Shown here in pieces: positions 1 to 6,035 of a stretch of 7,074 bases of DNA. Position 1 is the first letter of the stretch. Each line of letters opens with the position of its first letter. A program made the translations under genes and the position numbers. The notes under the pieces were generated by a model. It did not search any database. It had not been told where the DNA came from and was given only the letters and a program-made list of their open reading frames with translations. The stretch comes from Spirochaetota bacterium (GTDB lineage: Bacteria; Spirochaetota; Spirochaetia; Treponematales; UBA12059), in the NCBI GenBank assembly GCA_029565815.1, contig JAKQNL010000132.1, forward strand, positions 1-7,074, written 5' to 3'.

Positions 1-463
1 CATTACTGCTAGCGCTTGCATTTGCCTGTGCATTGCCCCATGAGAAGCTATTAGTAACAGTGCCGCCAAACAGCTCTCCTATGAAGCCCCCGCAATGTGT
101 CCCGTTAGTTGTGTCGCTTGCTAGGGCGAAATGCCATGCCCAACATTCGTCTATGCTGCCTTCACTCTGGTAACCGACAAAACCACCCGCATACTGATTC
201 ACGCTACTAACGGAGTTTATAGTGGGATTTGGAGCGGGAAGTGCTGCGTAGCATTGGGTGATGTTCCCGGCATTGTGGCCTATGAATCCGCCCACATAGC
301 TTTCACCATGAACCTGGCCGGTGGCATGGCAGTCTGTAATAGAGCCGGCAGGACTTTGGCATCCAACAAGGCCACCAATTTTGTTTGCGGTGCTCTGTAC
401 AGAGCCGGAAGCCGATGAACGGGAAATAGTACCGGAACTATAAGCAACCAGACCTCCGGCATA
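1..463 (-). pseudogene. GLUG-repeat lipoprotein, part after in-frame stop (continues beyond window)
   Basis: Reading the minus strand in the same frame as the lipoprotein gene that ends at 464 gives 154 sense codons from 463 to 1 without another stop. The translation keeps the repeat pattern of the upstream part: YAGGLVAY, IGGLVG, YVGGFIGH, YAGGFVGY and CGGFIGEL, each followed by the usual 'G.I..C.A' segment. GLUG motifs occur in secreted or surface adhesin-like proteins. There is no ATG in this stretch and no obvious ribosome site at its beginning, so it is unlikely to be a separate gene. It is best read as the distal part of one long lipoprotein cut off by the TAA at 464-466: a pseudogene, a phase of allelic variation, or a sequencing error. 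The true 3' end lies outside the window. Confidence 0.8.
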
Positions 464-1243
464 TTACACAGTCGCCACCACGTTCACGGCTGCGTGGCAA
501 TCGATGATAGTGCCGTTAGTGTTGTTGCCTACTAGACCGCCTACATAAGCGCTACCTTGAATGCTGCCTGTTACATGGAGGCTAGTGATACAAGCCGGAT
601 CGTGGATTATTCCAAATAGTCCGTATCCGGTAAGATCTGAGCTGTTGATGGTAAGATTGCTAACCGTATGGCCATTGCCCTCAAAAACGCCGGTAAAATT
701 GGTTAAATACTCTCCTAAAGGCACCCAGCCAGCGCCATCAGCATAGGAAGCCAAGCTAATATCGTTCATGAGGCAATAACCGTCAGCCAGGCTCCAGTCT
801 GTATAGTCGCCAGAGACAGCGCCACGTACGGCGTTCAGCTGTTCGGCTGTGTAAATAAAGTGGAACTCCGGGGCAGCTGCTATGAGGGTGAGTGCAAAGA
901 CAACAGGGGCGGATCGGTTACCGGCATTGTCTACAGATGACAGCCTAAAATTATAGGCTCCCACGCTGTAAGTTCCGTTTATGGTTACGGTTTCGGCTCC
1001 AGCAACAACATCGGTACTGGTGTACGCTGTGTCCCCGCCAGCTTTCCACTCGATGCGTATAGTAGCCAGGTCGGCATCGGTTGGATCAGTCCAGTGTAAT
1101 GTAAGCGTTGTCGAGTTGAAGTTTGCGCTAGCCATGGTAACTGTACCTGGTGGCGTAAAATCGGCTGGCAGGCTAATATCGCAAGCACTTACCCAGAGTG
1201 CCAGGGCTACTGCTCCGGCGTACAACAGTTTTCGCATAGTCAT
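464..1243 (-). CDS. Secreted lipoprotein with fibronectin-III-like domain and GLUG repeats (prematurely stopped)
   Basis: The 259-residue product begins MTMRKLLYAG, followed by a hydrophobic stretch and a lipobox VSAC with Cys21, so it is probably exported and lipidated. Residues of about 30-112 form a fibronectin-III-like domain (LTLHWTDPTDADLATIRIEW, then SSVDNAGNRS). After a linker come an F/YTAEQLNAV segment and 'FTGVFEGNGHTVSNLTI', which usually precede GLUG motifs, then a first GLUG copy (YVGGLVGNNTNGTI). The frame stops at TAA 464-466, but the same frame continues with further GLUG copies to the window edge. Start: an AGAGG (1248-1252) lies 4 bases before ATG 1243 and 10 bases before a second in-frame ATG at 1237, so either is possible. 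A GTG at 1264 is less likely because it adds a polar leader before the signal peptide. No binding partner can be deduced; a surface or adhesion role is inferred from the family. Confidence 0.8.
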   Translation of the reverse strand: MTMRKLLYAGAVALALWVSACDISLPADFTPPGTVTMASANFNSTTLTLHWTDPTDADLATIRIEWKAGGDTAYTSTDVVAGAETVTINGTYSVGAYNFRLSSVDNAGNRSAPVVFALTLIAAAPEFHFIYTAEQLNAVRGAVSGDYTDWSLADGYCLMNDISLASYADGAGWVPLGEYLTNFTGVFEGNGHTVSNLTINSSDLTGYGLFGIIHDPACITSLHVTGSIQGSAYVGGLVGNNTNGTIIDCHAAVNVVATV

Positions 1244-1283
1244 GGGGCCTCTAATAAGCAGCACGGGGTGCTCTTGTTGTGAA

Positions 1284-1312
1284 AGTATAGCCCCAGAAAC
1301 TCAGTATTTCAA
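1284..1312 (-). promoter_or_regulatory. Sigma70-type promoter for the GLUG lipoprotein gene
   Basis: On the minus strand there is TTGAAA (complement of 1307-1312), a 17-base spacer (1290-1306), then TATACT (complement of 1284-1289). This is close to the housekeeping consensus with ideal spacing. Transcription would begin near 1277, giving a leader of about 35-40 bases before ATG 1243/1237 that includes the AGAGG ribosome site. It sits between the inverted-repeat element (ending at 1321 on this side) and the gene. Confidence 0.65.
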
Positions 1313-1320
1313 ATTACGAT

Positions 1321-1472
1321 TAGTGTTACGAAGCTTTGGGATAAGTAGCTTGGGAAACCTTGGCGAATCAAGAATTATGCACCGCTCAAGGTGTTTTTAC
1401 ATACCTTATTTTGAATATTTTGTTTTTAGACAAAGAATTATCGTTCAGCTATCCCAAAGCTTCGTAACACTA
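1321..1472. repeat. 152-bp element with perfect 23-bp inverted terminal repeats (MITE-like)
   Basis: Bases 1321-1343 (beginning TAGTGTTACGAAGC) are the exact reverse complement of 1450-1472. The 106-base interior is AT-rich, with runs of T and the word AGAATTAT repeated at about 1370 and 1434, and has no convincing gene. Both outer ends are TA. If these TAs are target duplications, the mobile unit is 1323-1470, which is the insertion style of IS630/Tc1-mariner elements and their miniature derivatives. No transposase lies in the window. Alternatively this is a long RNA stem between two lipoprotein genes. The perfect repeat is seen directly; mobility is inferred. Confidence 0.6.
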
Positions 1473-1488
1473 CAGAGCTTTGGGATAG
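1449..1488. repeat. 13-bp-stem hairpin sharing one arm with the long inverted repeat
   Basis: CTATCCCAAAGCT (1449-1461) and AGCTTTGGGATAG (1476-1488) are perfectly complementary with a 14-base loop. In the transcript of the minus-strand lipoprotein gene this hairpin would form starting 11 bases past the stop codon at 1499. It could protect or end that message, but no U-run follows on the minus strand, so it is not a standard intrinsic terminator there. On the plus strand it is followed by a T-rich stretch (GATGTTTTGTTT), though no plus-strand gene precedes it. Confidence 0.6.
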
Positions 1489-1498
1489 GATGTTTTGT

Positions 1499-1846
1499 TT
1501 ACCTTTTCTGCTTCAGCTCGTTGCGCTTGGTCCACTGCCCGGCTTCGTCCAGAGTGCTTATGTACAAGTCTTCGCCCTTGAACCAGTACTCGTCTTGGAT
1601 GCCGTCCGTGTAGCGCGTTCCCGATGCGGAAACAGCCTGTGGTAGGGTGATGCTGGACCCGTCGGGCAGGATAACCTTGATGAAGGACAGGGATCCGTCG
1701 GCCAGCTGGTAAAAGTTTACGCTCGCAGTGATGCCGTCTCCTTCATACTGAGCCGTGGCCAGCAGCTTCACCGTGGGCAGCTTAGTGCCGCAGGAAGCGA
1801 GAGCCAGGATGGCTCCACATATGATGATTTTCCCAGATATACGCAT
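1499..1846 (-). CDS. Small lipoprotein of unknown function
   Basis: The 115-residue product starts MRISGKIIICGAILALASCG: a short positive N-terminus, a hydrophobic core and the lipobox LASC with Cys19, so it is probably a membrane-anchored lipoprotein. The mature part is about 97 residues, soluble-looking and beta-rich, with Gly/Asp turns (PDGSSITLP), YWFKGEDLYI, and a basic C-terminus (KRNELKQKR). I do not recognise a family. The start is set by an excellent ribosome site, AAGGAG (complement of 1852-1857), 5 bases before ATG 1846. The open frame extends upstream to 1954, but that part reads as intergenic DNA and would bury the signal peptide. A hairpin (1449-1488) follows just after the stop. 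The gene lies divergent from the secernin-like gene. Confidence 0.85.
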   Translation of the reverse strand: MRISGKIIICGAILALASCGTKLPTVKLLATAQYEGDGITASVNFYQLADGSLSFIKVILPDGSSITLPQAVSASGTRYTDGIQDEYWFKGEDLYISTLDEAGQWTKRNELKQKR

Positions 1847-1952
1847 GAATACTCCTTGTAAGCTTTGTATAGAATCCATTATTGCATGGCAAGCTGGTAG
1901 ATTACATAGTAGTCTATAGCAAGGCGGCGCTTGGCTGCGACACGGAGGTTCC
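1847..1952. promoter_or_regulatory. Divergent intergenic region with candidate promoters
   Basis: This 106-base gap separates the minus-strand small lipoprotein from the plus-strand five-gene cluster, so it should hold promoters for both directions. For the minus strand there is TATACA (complement of 1866-1871), with TTGCCA (complement of 1887-1892) upstream; the spacing is only 15 bases, and the leader would be about 15 bases, just long enough for AAGGAG. For the plus strand only weak matches appear: TTGCAT 1882-1887 with TACATA 1903-1908, or a lone TATAGC 1915-1920. Individual boxes are uncertain. Confidence 0.35.
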
Positions 1953-3122
1953 ATGAGTTTTGCTTTTTACCTTCCCCTGGATGGTCGAGCCGTTCTGGGT
2001 TTTTCTTCCGATGCTTCGTTCATGCCCCGCATGGTGCGCGTGTTGCCGGCAAAAGATGGAGTCCAAGCCAGGGCTTTGTCCTACGGCCTGGATGGCGCCG
2101 ACTCTGGTTGTAACGAGTCCGGGGTGGCTGTAACTTTTGTGCCCGCCCAGCCAAAATTCAAGGCGGACAAGCATAAAGCAAACGGACCGGACTTTATCGC
2201 CGAGGCGCTTAAAGCCAGCGGTGGCGCCGAGGCTGTGCGCAACGCCCTCATCGCGCTGGCAGAGGAACACGGCCTTGCACCCGGCCCTAAAGGTTCGCGC
2301 TTTGTAGGCGGCGGCTCTTACTTTGTTGCCGGTGCCGACGGGGCCTTCCTTGTGGAACTGGCAGGCGCACGCTGGGCATGGAAAGCGCTTACTGGGCCGG
2401 AAGCTGTTGCCGGCTCGTTCTGCATACAGGATGACTACAAGCGCCTGGATGCGGATACCCGTAAAGCAATCGCGCCGGTGAACGATCGCATGGCCTGTTT
2501 GGACGAGGCCGATGCCGGCCGTGTGGCCGAAAAGGAATCGTGGAAAGCCTATGCCGAGCACCGATACGCGTTTGAGCGCAGGCGCACGCGTGCCGATTCG
2601 CTACGGCGCGCCGTACTCGAGGTGCTCCGCGCGGCGGAAAAAAGCGGGGGCTTACACTCGGCCTTTGCGTTGCTACGGGCTCACGGCCTGTCCGATCCAG
2701 ACAACCCATCCCAAAGCTTCGATACATGTAGCCATGGCGGACTTTTTGCTCCGGGAGGTTCGGCGGCTGTGCTGTACGAACTAAAGCCAGGCTGCACAAC
2801 GCTGTGGTTTACCGGAGCTCCGTGGACCTGCGCGAACTTGTTTAAGCCTCTTGCCGTCACGGATGGGTTTACGCCTCTGTGGGACGATTATCCCCTGGAC
2901 GGCCAGCAGGGTCAGGTGGTTCGTGCAGGGTACTGGACCGCACGGTTGCGCTTACTGTCCGGTTTGAAGCGCTCGCCCCAGGCTTTTGCAGCAAAGGCAG
3001 CAAGCCTTGCACAGGCTCAGGCTGCCATAGTCGAAGCACATGATAGCTATACGCAGGGGCTTGTGTCGGCGGAAAAAACCAGGGAGCGAATTCTTTCCAT
3101 TGTGCGCTCCTGGAACCTGTAG
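1953..3122 (+). CDS. Secernin / peptidase C69-like Ntn hydrolase, Cys nucleophile replaced by Ser
   Basis: 389 residues, close to the usual secernin length of about 400. Family landmarks as I recall them from secernins: a compact N-terminal strand pair ending GFSSDAS (residues 16-22, in place of GKNSDR); GCNESGVAV (52-60, for 'GANE.GV.IGNEAV'); NALIALAEEHG (97-107); a GGSYFVAGADGAFLVELAG segment (120-138); SFCIQDD (155-161); and the C-terminal core DTCSHGG...VLYELKPG..TLWFTGAPWTCANLFKP (257-299). Known members are N-terminal-nucleophile amidohydrolases/dipeptidases that start Met-Cys-Asp-Thr and expose Cys. Here the protein starts Met-Ser-Phe-Ala, so Ser2 would take that place, and the conserved Asn of NSD is Ser. 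It has no signal peptide, so is cytosolic. GGAGG (1944-1948) four bases before ATG fixes the start. It is the first gene of the plus-strand cluster, with the next gene starting 10 bases after its stop. Confidence 0.75.
   Translation: MSFAFYLPLDGRAVLGFSSDASFMPRMVRVLPAKDGVQARALSYGLDGADSGCNESGVAVTFVPAQPKFKADKHKANGPDFIAEALKASGGAEAVRNALIALAEEHGLAPGPKGSRFVGGGSYFVAGADGAFLVELAGARWAWKALTGPEAVAGSFCIQDDYKRLDADTRKAIAPVNDRMACLDEADAGRVAEKESWKAYAEHRYAFERRRTRADSLRRAVLEVLRAAEKSGGLHSAFALLRAHGLSDPDNPSQSFDTCSHGGLFAPGGSAAVLYELKPGCTTLWFTGAPWTCANLFKPLAVTDGFTPLWDDYPLDGQQGQVVRAGYWTARLRLLSGLKRSPQAFAAKAASLAQAQAAIVEAHDSYTQGLVSAEKTRERILSIVRSWNL
2708..2721 (+). repeat. 14-bp copy of the inverted-repeat motif inside a coding sequence
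   Basis: ATCCCAAAGCTTCG here is identical to 1451-1464, the right arm of the inverted-repeat element, and 16 of the 18 bases from 2708 to 2725 match. It encodes part of NPSQSFD in the secernin-like protein. Chance identity of this length within 7 kb is unlikely but possible. Confidence 0.45.
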
Positions 3123-3132
3123 AACGCTGGCT

Positions 3133-3885
3133 GTGTTTTTTCACGATTCGTTTACCGCTATCATAGAAGCGCACGACGACTACAAGCTGTGCGCCCGGCG
3201 CTTGTTCCAATCAGCGTACCAAGGCGAGTTTGTCTACGACCCCGTGTTGGAACCGGATAGGGTGGAAGCGGCAAGCCTGGCAGGCTTCATGCCCATGTCG
3301 GCAGACATAGCAAATGCGATCTATTTTACGCCCAAATTGCATACGTTGCGTTGCATGATGGATCCTGCATCCGTGCACGTGAGTAAAAGTGCTCGCAGGG
3401 AATCGCGTCGCTATAACATAGCGATGAACCTGGATTTTACCGACACGCTGCTGTCCTGTGCAGCCGAGCATGGCGATGACTGGCTCAGTATGGAGCTGTG
3501 CTCGGCATTTATGAGCCTGCATGCGCAAAGGCACAAGCGGTCTGCGGCTTTCATATCCTGCGAGCTTTTGTACGGTTCTGACGTGGTTGCCGGGGAAGTA
3601 GGCTACCTGATAGGCGGCGCATACGCAAGCTTGAGCGGTTTTACGAACGTGTCCGGGGCTGGCACGGTGCAGTTGGTTGCGATGGCTGGGCTTCTAGCCG
3701 CACAGGGCGTGCGCGTGTGGGATTTGGGCATGCCCATCCAGTACAAGGTGACGCTTGGCGCGGACATGCTCAGGCGGCCGGCATACATCCCCCTTCTGGA
3801 GTCGGCGTACGCTCTGCCAAGGCCGCAGGCTCTGGTAGACGAAATAGAGCCCTGCTCCGCCTTTTCCATTTTGGAAGCACGCTAA
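3133..3885 (+). CDS. Leucyl/phenylalanyl-tRNA-protein transferase-like protein (Aat family, divergent active site)
   Basis: 250 residues from GTG 3133 (E. coli Aat has about 234). The body follows Aat in order: AxLAGFMPMS (46-55, for 'AYQRGIFPWFS'), IYFTP (62-66), VHVSKSARR (81-89, for 'LHISRSMKR'), a DWL tryptophan (116-118), AFMSLHAQRHKRSA (125-138, for 'AYHRLHELGHAHS'), the GEVGYLIGG region (154-162), and WDLGMPIQYKVTLGA...RRPAYIPLL (196-222, for 'DCQVLNDHTASLGA..IPRRDYLNYL'). Aat moves Leu or Phe from tRNA to proteins with N-terminal Arg/Lys, marking them for ClpS-ClpAP. Here the catalytic Glu (of GES) and Gln (of DCQ) are replaced by Ser168 (or Leu167) and Gly199, so the reaction is doubtful. 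Start: the frame is open further upstream, but an ATG at 3040 would overlap the previous gene by 83 bases. GTG 3133 lies 10 bases after that gene's stop and has only a weak ribosome site. Confidence 0.65.
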   Translation: MFFHDSFTAIIEAHDDYKLCARRLFQSAYQGEFVYDPVLEPDRVEAASLAGFMPMSADIANAIYFTPKLHTLRCMMDPASVHVSKSARRESRRYNIAMNLDFTDTLLSCAAEHGDDWLSMELCSAFMSLHAQRHKRSAAFISCELLYGSDVVAGEVGYLIGGAYASLSGFTNVSGAGTVQLVAMAGLLAAQGVRVWDLGMPIQYKVTLGADMLRRPAYIPLLESAYALPRPQALVDEIEPCSAFSILEAR

Positions 3886-3889
3886 AAGC

Positions 3890-3918
3890 TTGCGGTAGGC
3901 TGGGAATGCGTCCATAAT
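3890..3918 (+). promoter_or_regulatory. Candidate promoter giving a leaderless nfeD-like transcript
   Basis: TTGCGG (3890-3895), a 17-base spacer, then CATAAT (3913-3918). The -10 box matches consensus at five of six positions; the -35 box only at TTG. Start of transcription would fall at about 3925-3926, exactly on the ATG of the next gene, which lacks a ribosome site at a proper distance. Confidence 0.35.
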
Positions 3919-3925
3919 CGCTAGC

Positions 3926-4669
3926 ATGCACAGCCTGCTTGTCCTGTATTCCGCCCTGGCCGTCTTTGGGGTAGGTGTTACGCTCATAGATCTCTTTGGG
4001 GTGTTCGACCACGCATCCGGCCATGGCCATGACGACGCGTCTTCGGACAGCGGTCATGGCGATGGCGGCCACGACGCTGTTGGCGATGACTCTGCCGGCG
4101 GCGATGATGCTGGTGACGCTCATGCGGATGACGCATCCGATTCCTCAGCTGATTCCGGCGGGCACGACATGGTGCACACTGGCGGCCACGATAGTTCGCA
4201 CGATCAACATGCTGTAGCCACACACGGCGGATCCTACGTGGCGTCGGCGGAATCCGGTACCAGGGCCGTGGCCAAGGCTTTAGGGTTTTTGCGCTCGGCT
4301 GTGTACTTCTCCCTCGGCGCAGGTCTTACCGGGCTTTTTTCAATTCTGACCAAAGTGCCTGTGCTATCCGGTTTGTTGTGGAGCTCGGGTGCCGGTTTGT
4401 TTATAGCCATCCTGGCTAAATCCCTGCGTACGTTTATCCGCAAGGATCTGGATTCCACGCTCAAGCCGGAAGAATTCATCATGGACGAGGCAGTCGTGTG
4501 TGTGCCCATAGCTGCAGGAGCCATGGGTAAGGTTAGGGTGAGACGCTACGGGCGGGAACTGGATCTGTATGCAAAAGCAAAAGATCCCCTTGTGCACCTA
4601 GCAAAGGGAAGCAGGGTACGGATAGTAGATATGGATGCGGATACCTGTTGGGTAGAAGCTCTGGATTAG
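3926..4669 (+). CDS. NfeD-like membrane protein with His/Asp-rich loop
   Basis: 247 residues. One membrane segment at about 4-24 is followed by a very acidic, His-rich loop (28-100), then two more membrane segments (about 119-141 and 146-167) and a C-terminal OB-fold-like domain (about 183-247: GKVRVRRYGRELDLYAKAKD, then LAKGSRVRIVDMD..TCWVEAL), the hallmark of NfeD proteins. NfeD proteins are partners of SPFH/flotillin proteins, which follow directly here. Basic residues flank the second and third segments (R113, K117, R123; K165, R168, R172, K173), so both the His loop and the OB domain are predicted to face the cytoplasm (inference). There is no ClpP-like protease domain as in long NfeD. 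The ATG at 3926 is the only ATG, GTG or TTG start in this frame after an in-frame stop at 3896-3898, and it has no nearby Shine-Dalgarno; a leaderless promoter is possible. Confidence 0.75.
   Translation: MHSLLVLYSALAVFGVGVTLIDLFGVFDHASGHGHDDASSDSGHGDGGHDAVGDDSAGGDDAGDAHADDASDSSADSGGHDMVHTGGHDSSHDQHAVATHGGSYVASAESGTRAVAKALGFLRSAVYFSLGAGLTGLFSILTKVPVLSGLLWSSGAGLFIAILAKSLRTFIRKDLDSTLKPEEFIMDEAVVCVPIAAGAMGKVRVRRYGRELDLYAKAKDPLVHLAKGSRVRIVDMDADTCWVEALD
4007..4225 (+). repeat. His/Asp-rich low-complexity coding tract
   Basis: Codons 28-100 of the NfeD-like gene encode 12 His and 18 Asp with Gly, Ala and Ser between them, and no Lys or Arg. The DNA is built from degenerate GGCCAT/GACGAC-type units (for example GGCCATGGCCATGACGACG at 4019), suggesting growth by slippage or short duplications. 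It could bind divalent metal ions. Confidence 0.7.
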
Positions 4670-4706
4670 CAAGCAAGAATGTAGGGGTACTAGGGAGGAA
4701 GTGTCG

Positions 4707-6035
4707 ATGGAAATACTCAGACAGGTGTTCTCGAATGCATCGGGATTCATCTATGGCGGCCTGGGCATAGGGGCATTCATAGTGCTGGTTGGCTTACTCA
4801 AAGCGACCATCAAGGTGGCCAGCCCGGATCGCATCCTGGTGGTTACCGGTCGCAAGACCAAACGCCAGGGGCGGAATTTCGGCTTTGCGGTAGATCGCGG
4901 TCGCACCTTTGTGGTGCCATATTTCCAGGCGGTGGGTACGCTGGATTTGGGCGTGTTTCCTATCAGCGTGCGCGTCGAGGGCGTGAACAGCGCAAACGGC
5001 ATTACCGTCGGCGCGGATGCCACTGCCTGCGTGTGTATCGATGATGACGACGAGGCCATGCTGTACAGCGCGGTTGAGCGCCTTATGGGCAAAGATACCA
5101 AGCAGATCCATGATCAGGTGCAGCAAACATTGGTGGGCAACTTCCGCGGTGCGCTCAACAAGGCAACTCCCTTACAGGCCATAGGCATGGAGGATGTGGG
5201 CGACGCCAACGACGACGGCACGGTTGGCGAGCGCGCCCAGTTCCGCGCGGAGTTATTGGATGATATCAATTCGGATTTGCGCTCTTTTGGCATGAAGGTA
5301 GTTTCCGTGTCGCTACAGAAAATCTGGGACACATCCAACTACATAGCCAATCTGGCGCAGAAAACCCTGGCGGAAAAGCGCAGGGCGGTAGAGATAGAAG
5401 AATCACGCCTGCGAGCCATAGCCGACCAGGCGGAAAGCGATGCGCGCAAAAAAATCGAAGTGGCAAAAAGCCAGGCTGACGAGGCGATTATAGAAGCGCG
5501 CCAGGAGCTGGAAGTGTACCGGCGTGAATCCGCAGGTCTTATCGAGGAAGCGCGGCTGCGCGCGGATCAGGCTATTGCCCAGGCCAGGAATGGCGGCGAG
5601 GCTTCGGTACAGGGCGAGCTTATCGAGCTGCAAAAACTAAAGAATCAAAGTAGCGTAACCCTGGAGGCCGAAGCTCTGGAAGAAGCAGCGCGCATTTTGG
5701 CCGAAGGCGGTCGCGATGCGGTGTCCGTGCGCCAGTCGGCTCGCAACGATATCCTCAAAGCCAAGGCAGAGTTGTTGGCTTCCTTCGGAGACGATGCGGC
5801 AAGCGTTATGTTTTTACAACAAAAACTGCCTGCCCTGTTCGAGGCGTACAAGCAGGCATCGGCCGGCGGCAGTGTGGACAACCTGGTGGTCATGAACGAC
5901 CAGGAGGGTTTCTCCGGAGCCGTGAACCGCGGCCCGCGGGCATTCGCCGATTTCCTTAAAACCTTTGGTGAAGCGTTTGGCGTGGACGTGCGTTCGCTTG
6001 CCATGCCCGAGGGCAACAAAGGGGGCCTGTCATGA
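4707..6035 (+). CDS. SPFH/band 7 (flotillin-like) protein, first of two
   Basis: 442 residues. One membrane anchor (about 13-35, GFIYGGLGIGAFIVLVGLLK) is followed by an SPFH domain (about 38-210: DRILVVTGRK, RGRTFVVPYFQAVGTLDL, then HDQVQQTLVGNFRGALNKATPLQ and LRSFGMKVVSVSLQKIWD). Next is a long coiled coil rich in Glu/Ala/Arg (about 215-330), then an Ala-rich helical C-terminus ending in Gly/Lys/Ser. Flotillin-like proteins assemble into ring or cage scaffolds on the inner membrane that organise lipids and recruit proteins. An acidic insert (DVGDANDDGTVGE, about 162-174) interrupts the helical part of the domain where most flotillins have a short turn. Start: GGAGG (4694-4698) is 8 bases before ATG 4707; the GTG at 4701 is only 2 bases away and so unlikely. 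The gene lies 37 bases after the NfeD-like gene and overlaps the next by four bases. Confidence 0.85.
   Translation: MEILRQVFSNASGFIYGGLGIGAFIVLVGLLKATIKVASPDRILVVTGRKTKRQGRNFGFAVDRGRTFVVPYFQAVGTLDLGVFPISVRVEGVNSANGITVGADATACVCIDDDDEAMLYSAVERLMGKDTKQIHDQVQQTLVGNFRGALNKATPLQAIGMEDVGDANDDGTVGERAQFRAELLDDINSDLRSFGMKVVSVSLQKIWDTSNYIANLAQKTLAEKRRAVEIEESRLRAIADQAESDARKKIEVAKSQADEAIIEARQELEVYRRESAGLIEEARLRADQAIAQARNGGEASVQGELIELQKLKNQSSVTLEAEALEEAARILAEGGRDAVSVRQSARNDILKAKAELLASFGDDAASVMFLQQKLPALFEAYKQASAGGSVDNLVVMNDQEGFSGAVNRGPRAFADFLKTFGEAFGVDVRSLAMPEGNKGGLS

Noticed and set aside
131..418. Plus-strand 95-codon frame in the left end
   Set aside because: The minus strand encodes continuous GLUG repeats over the same bases; this is a shadow.
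1449..1488. Intrinsic terminator for the small lipoprotein gene
   Set aside because: The stem is good, but no U-run follows on the minus strand and the arm is part of a larger repeat, so I list it as a repeat only.
981..1613. Plus-strand open frame of 210 codons
   Set aside because: It lies antisense to the two lipoprotein genes and crosses the inverted-repeat spacer. Its translation has no domain, signal or ribosome site, while the minus strand has clear signal peptides and start sites.
1860..1871. AAGCTTTG next to the small lipoprotein start as a further copy of the repeat motif
   Set aside because: Only 8 bases match and the remainder differs; chance is a sufficient explanation.
1847..1954. 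N-terminal extension of the small lipoprotein to an ATG at 1954
   Set aside because: It would put 36 residues before a proper lipoprotein signal peptide and ignore the strong AAGGAG site at 1852-1857.
1914..2561. Minus-strand open frame of 215 codons opposite the secernin-like gene
   Set aside because: Shadow of a well-supported coding gene on the plus strand; no recognisable motif and no convincing start.
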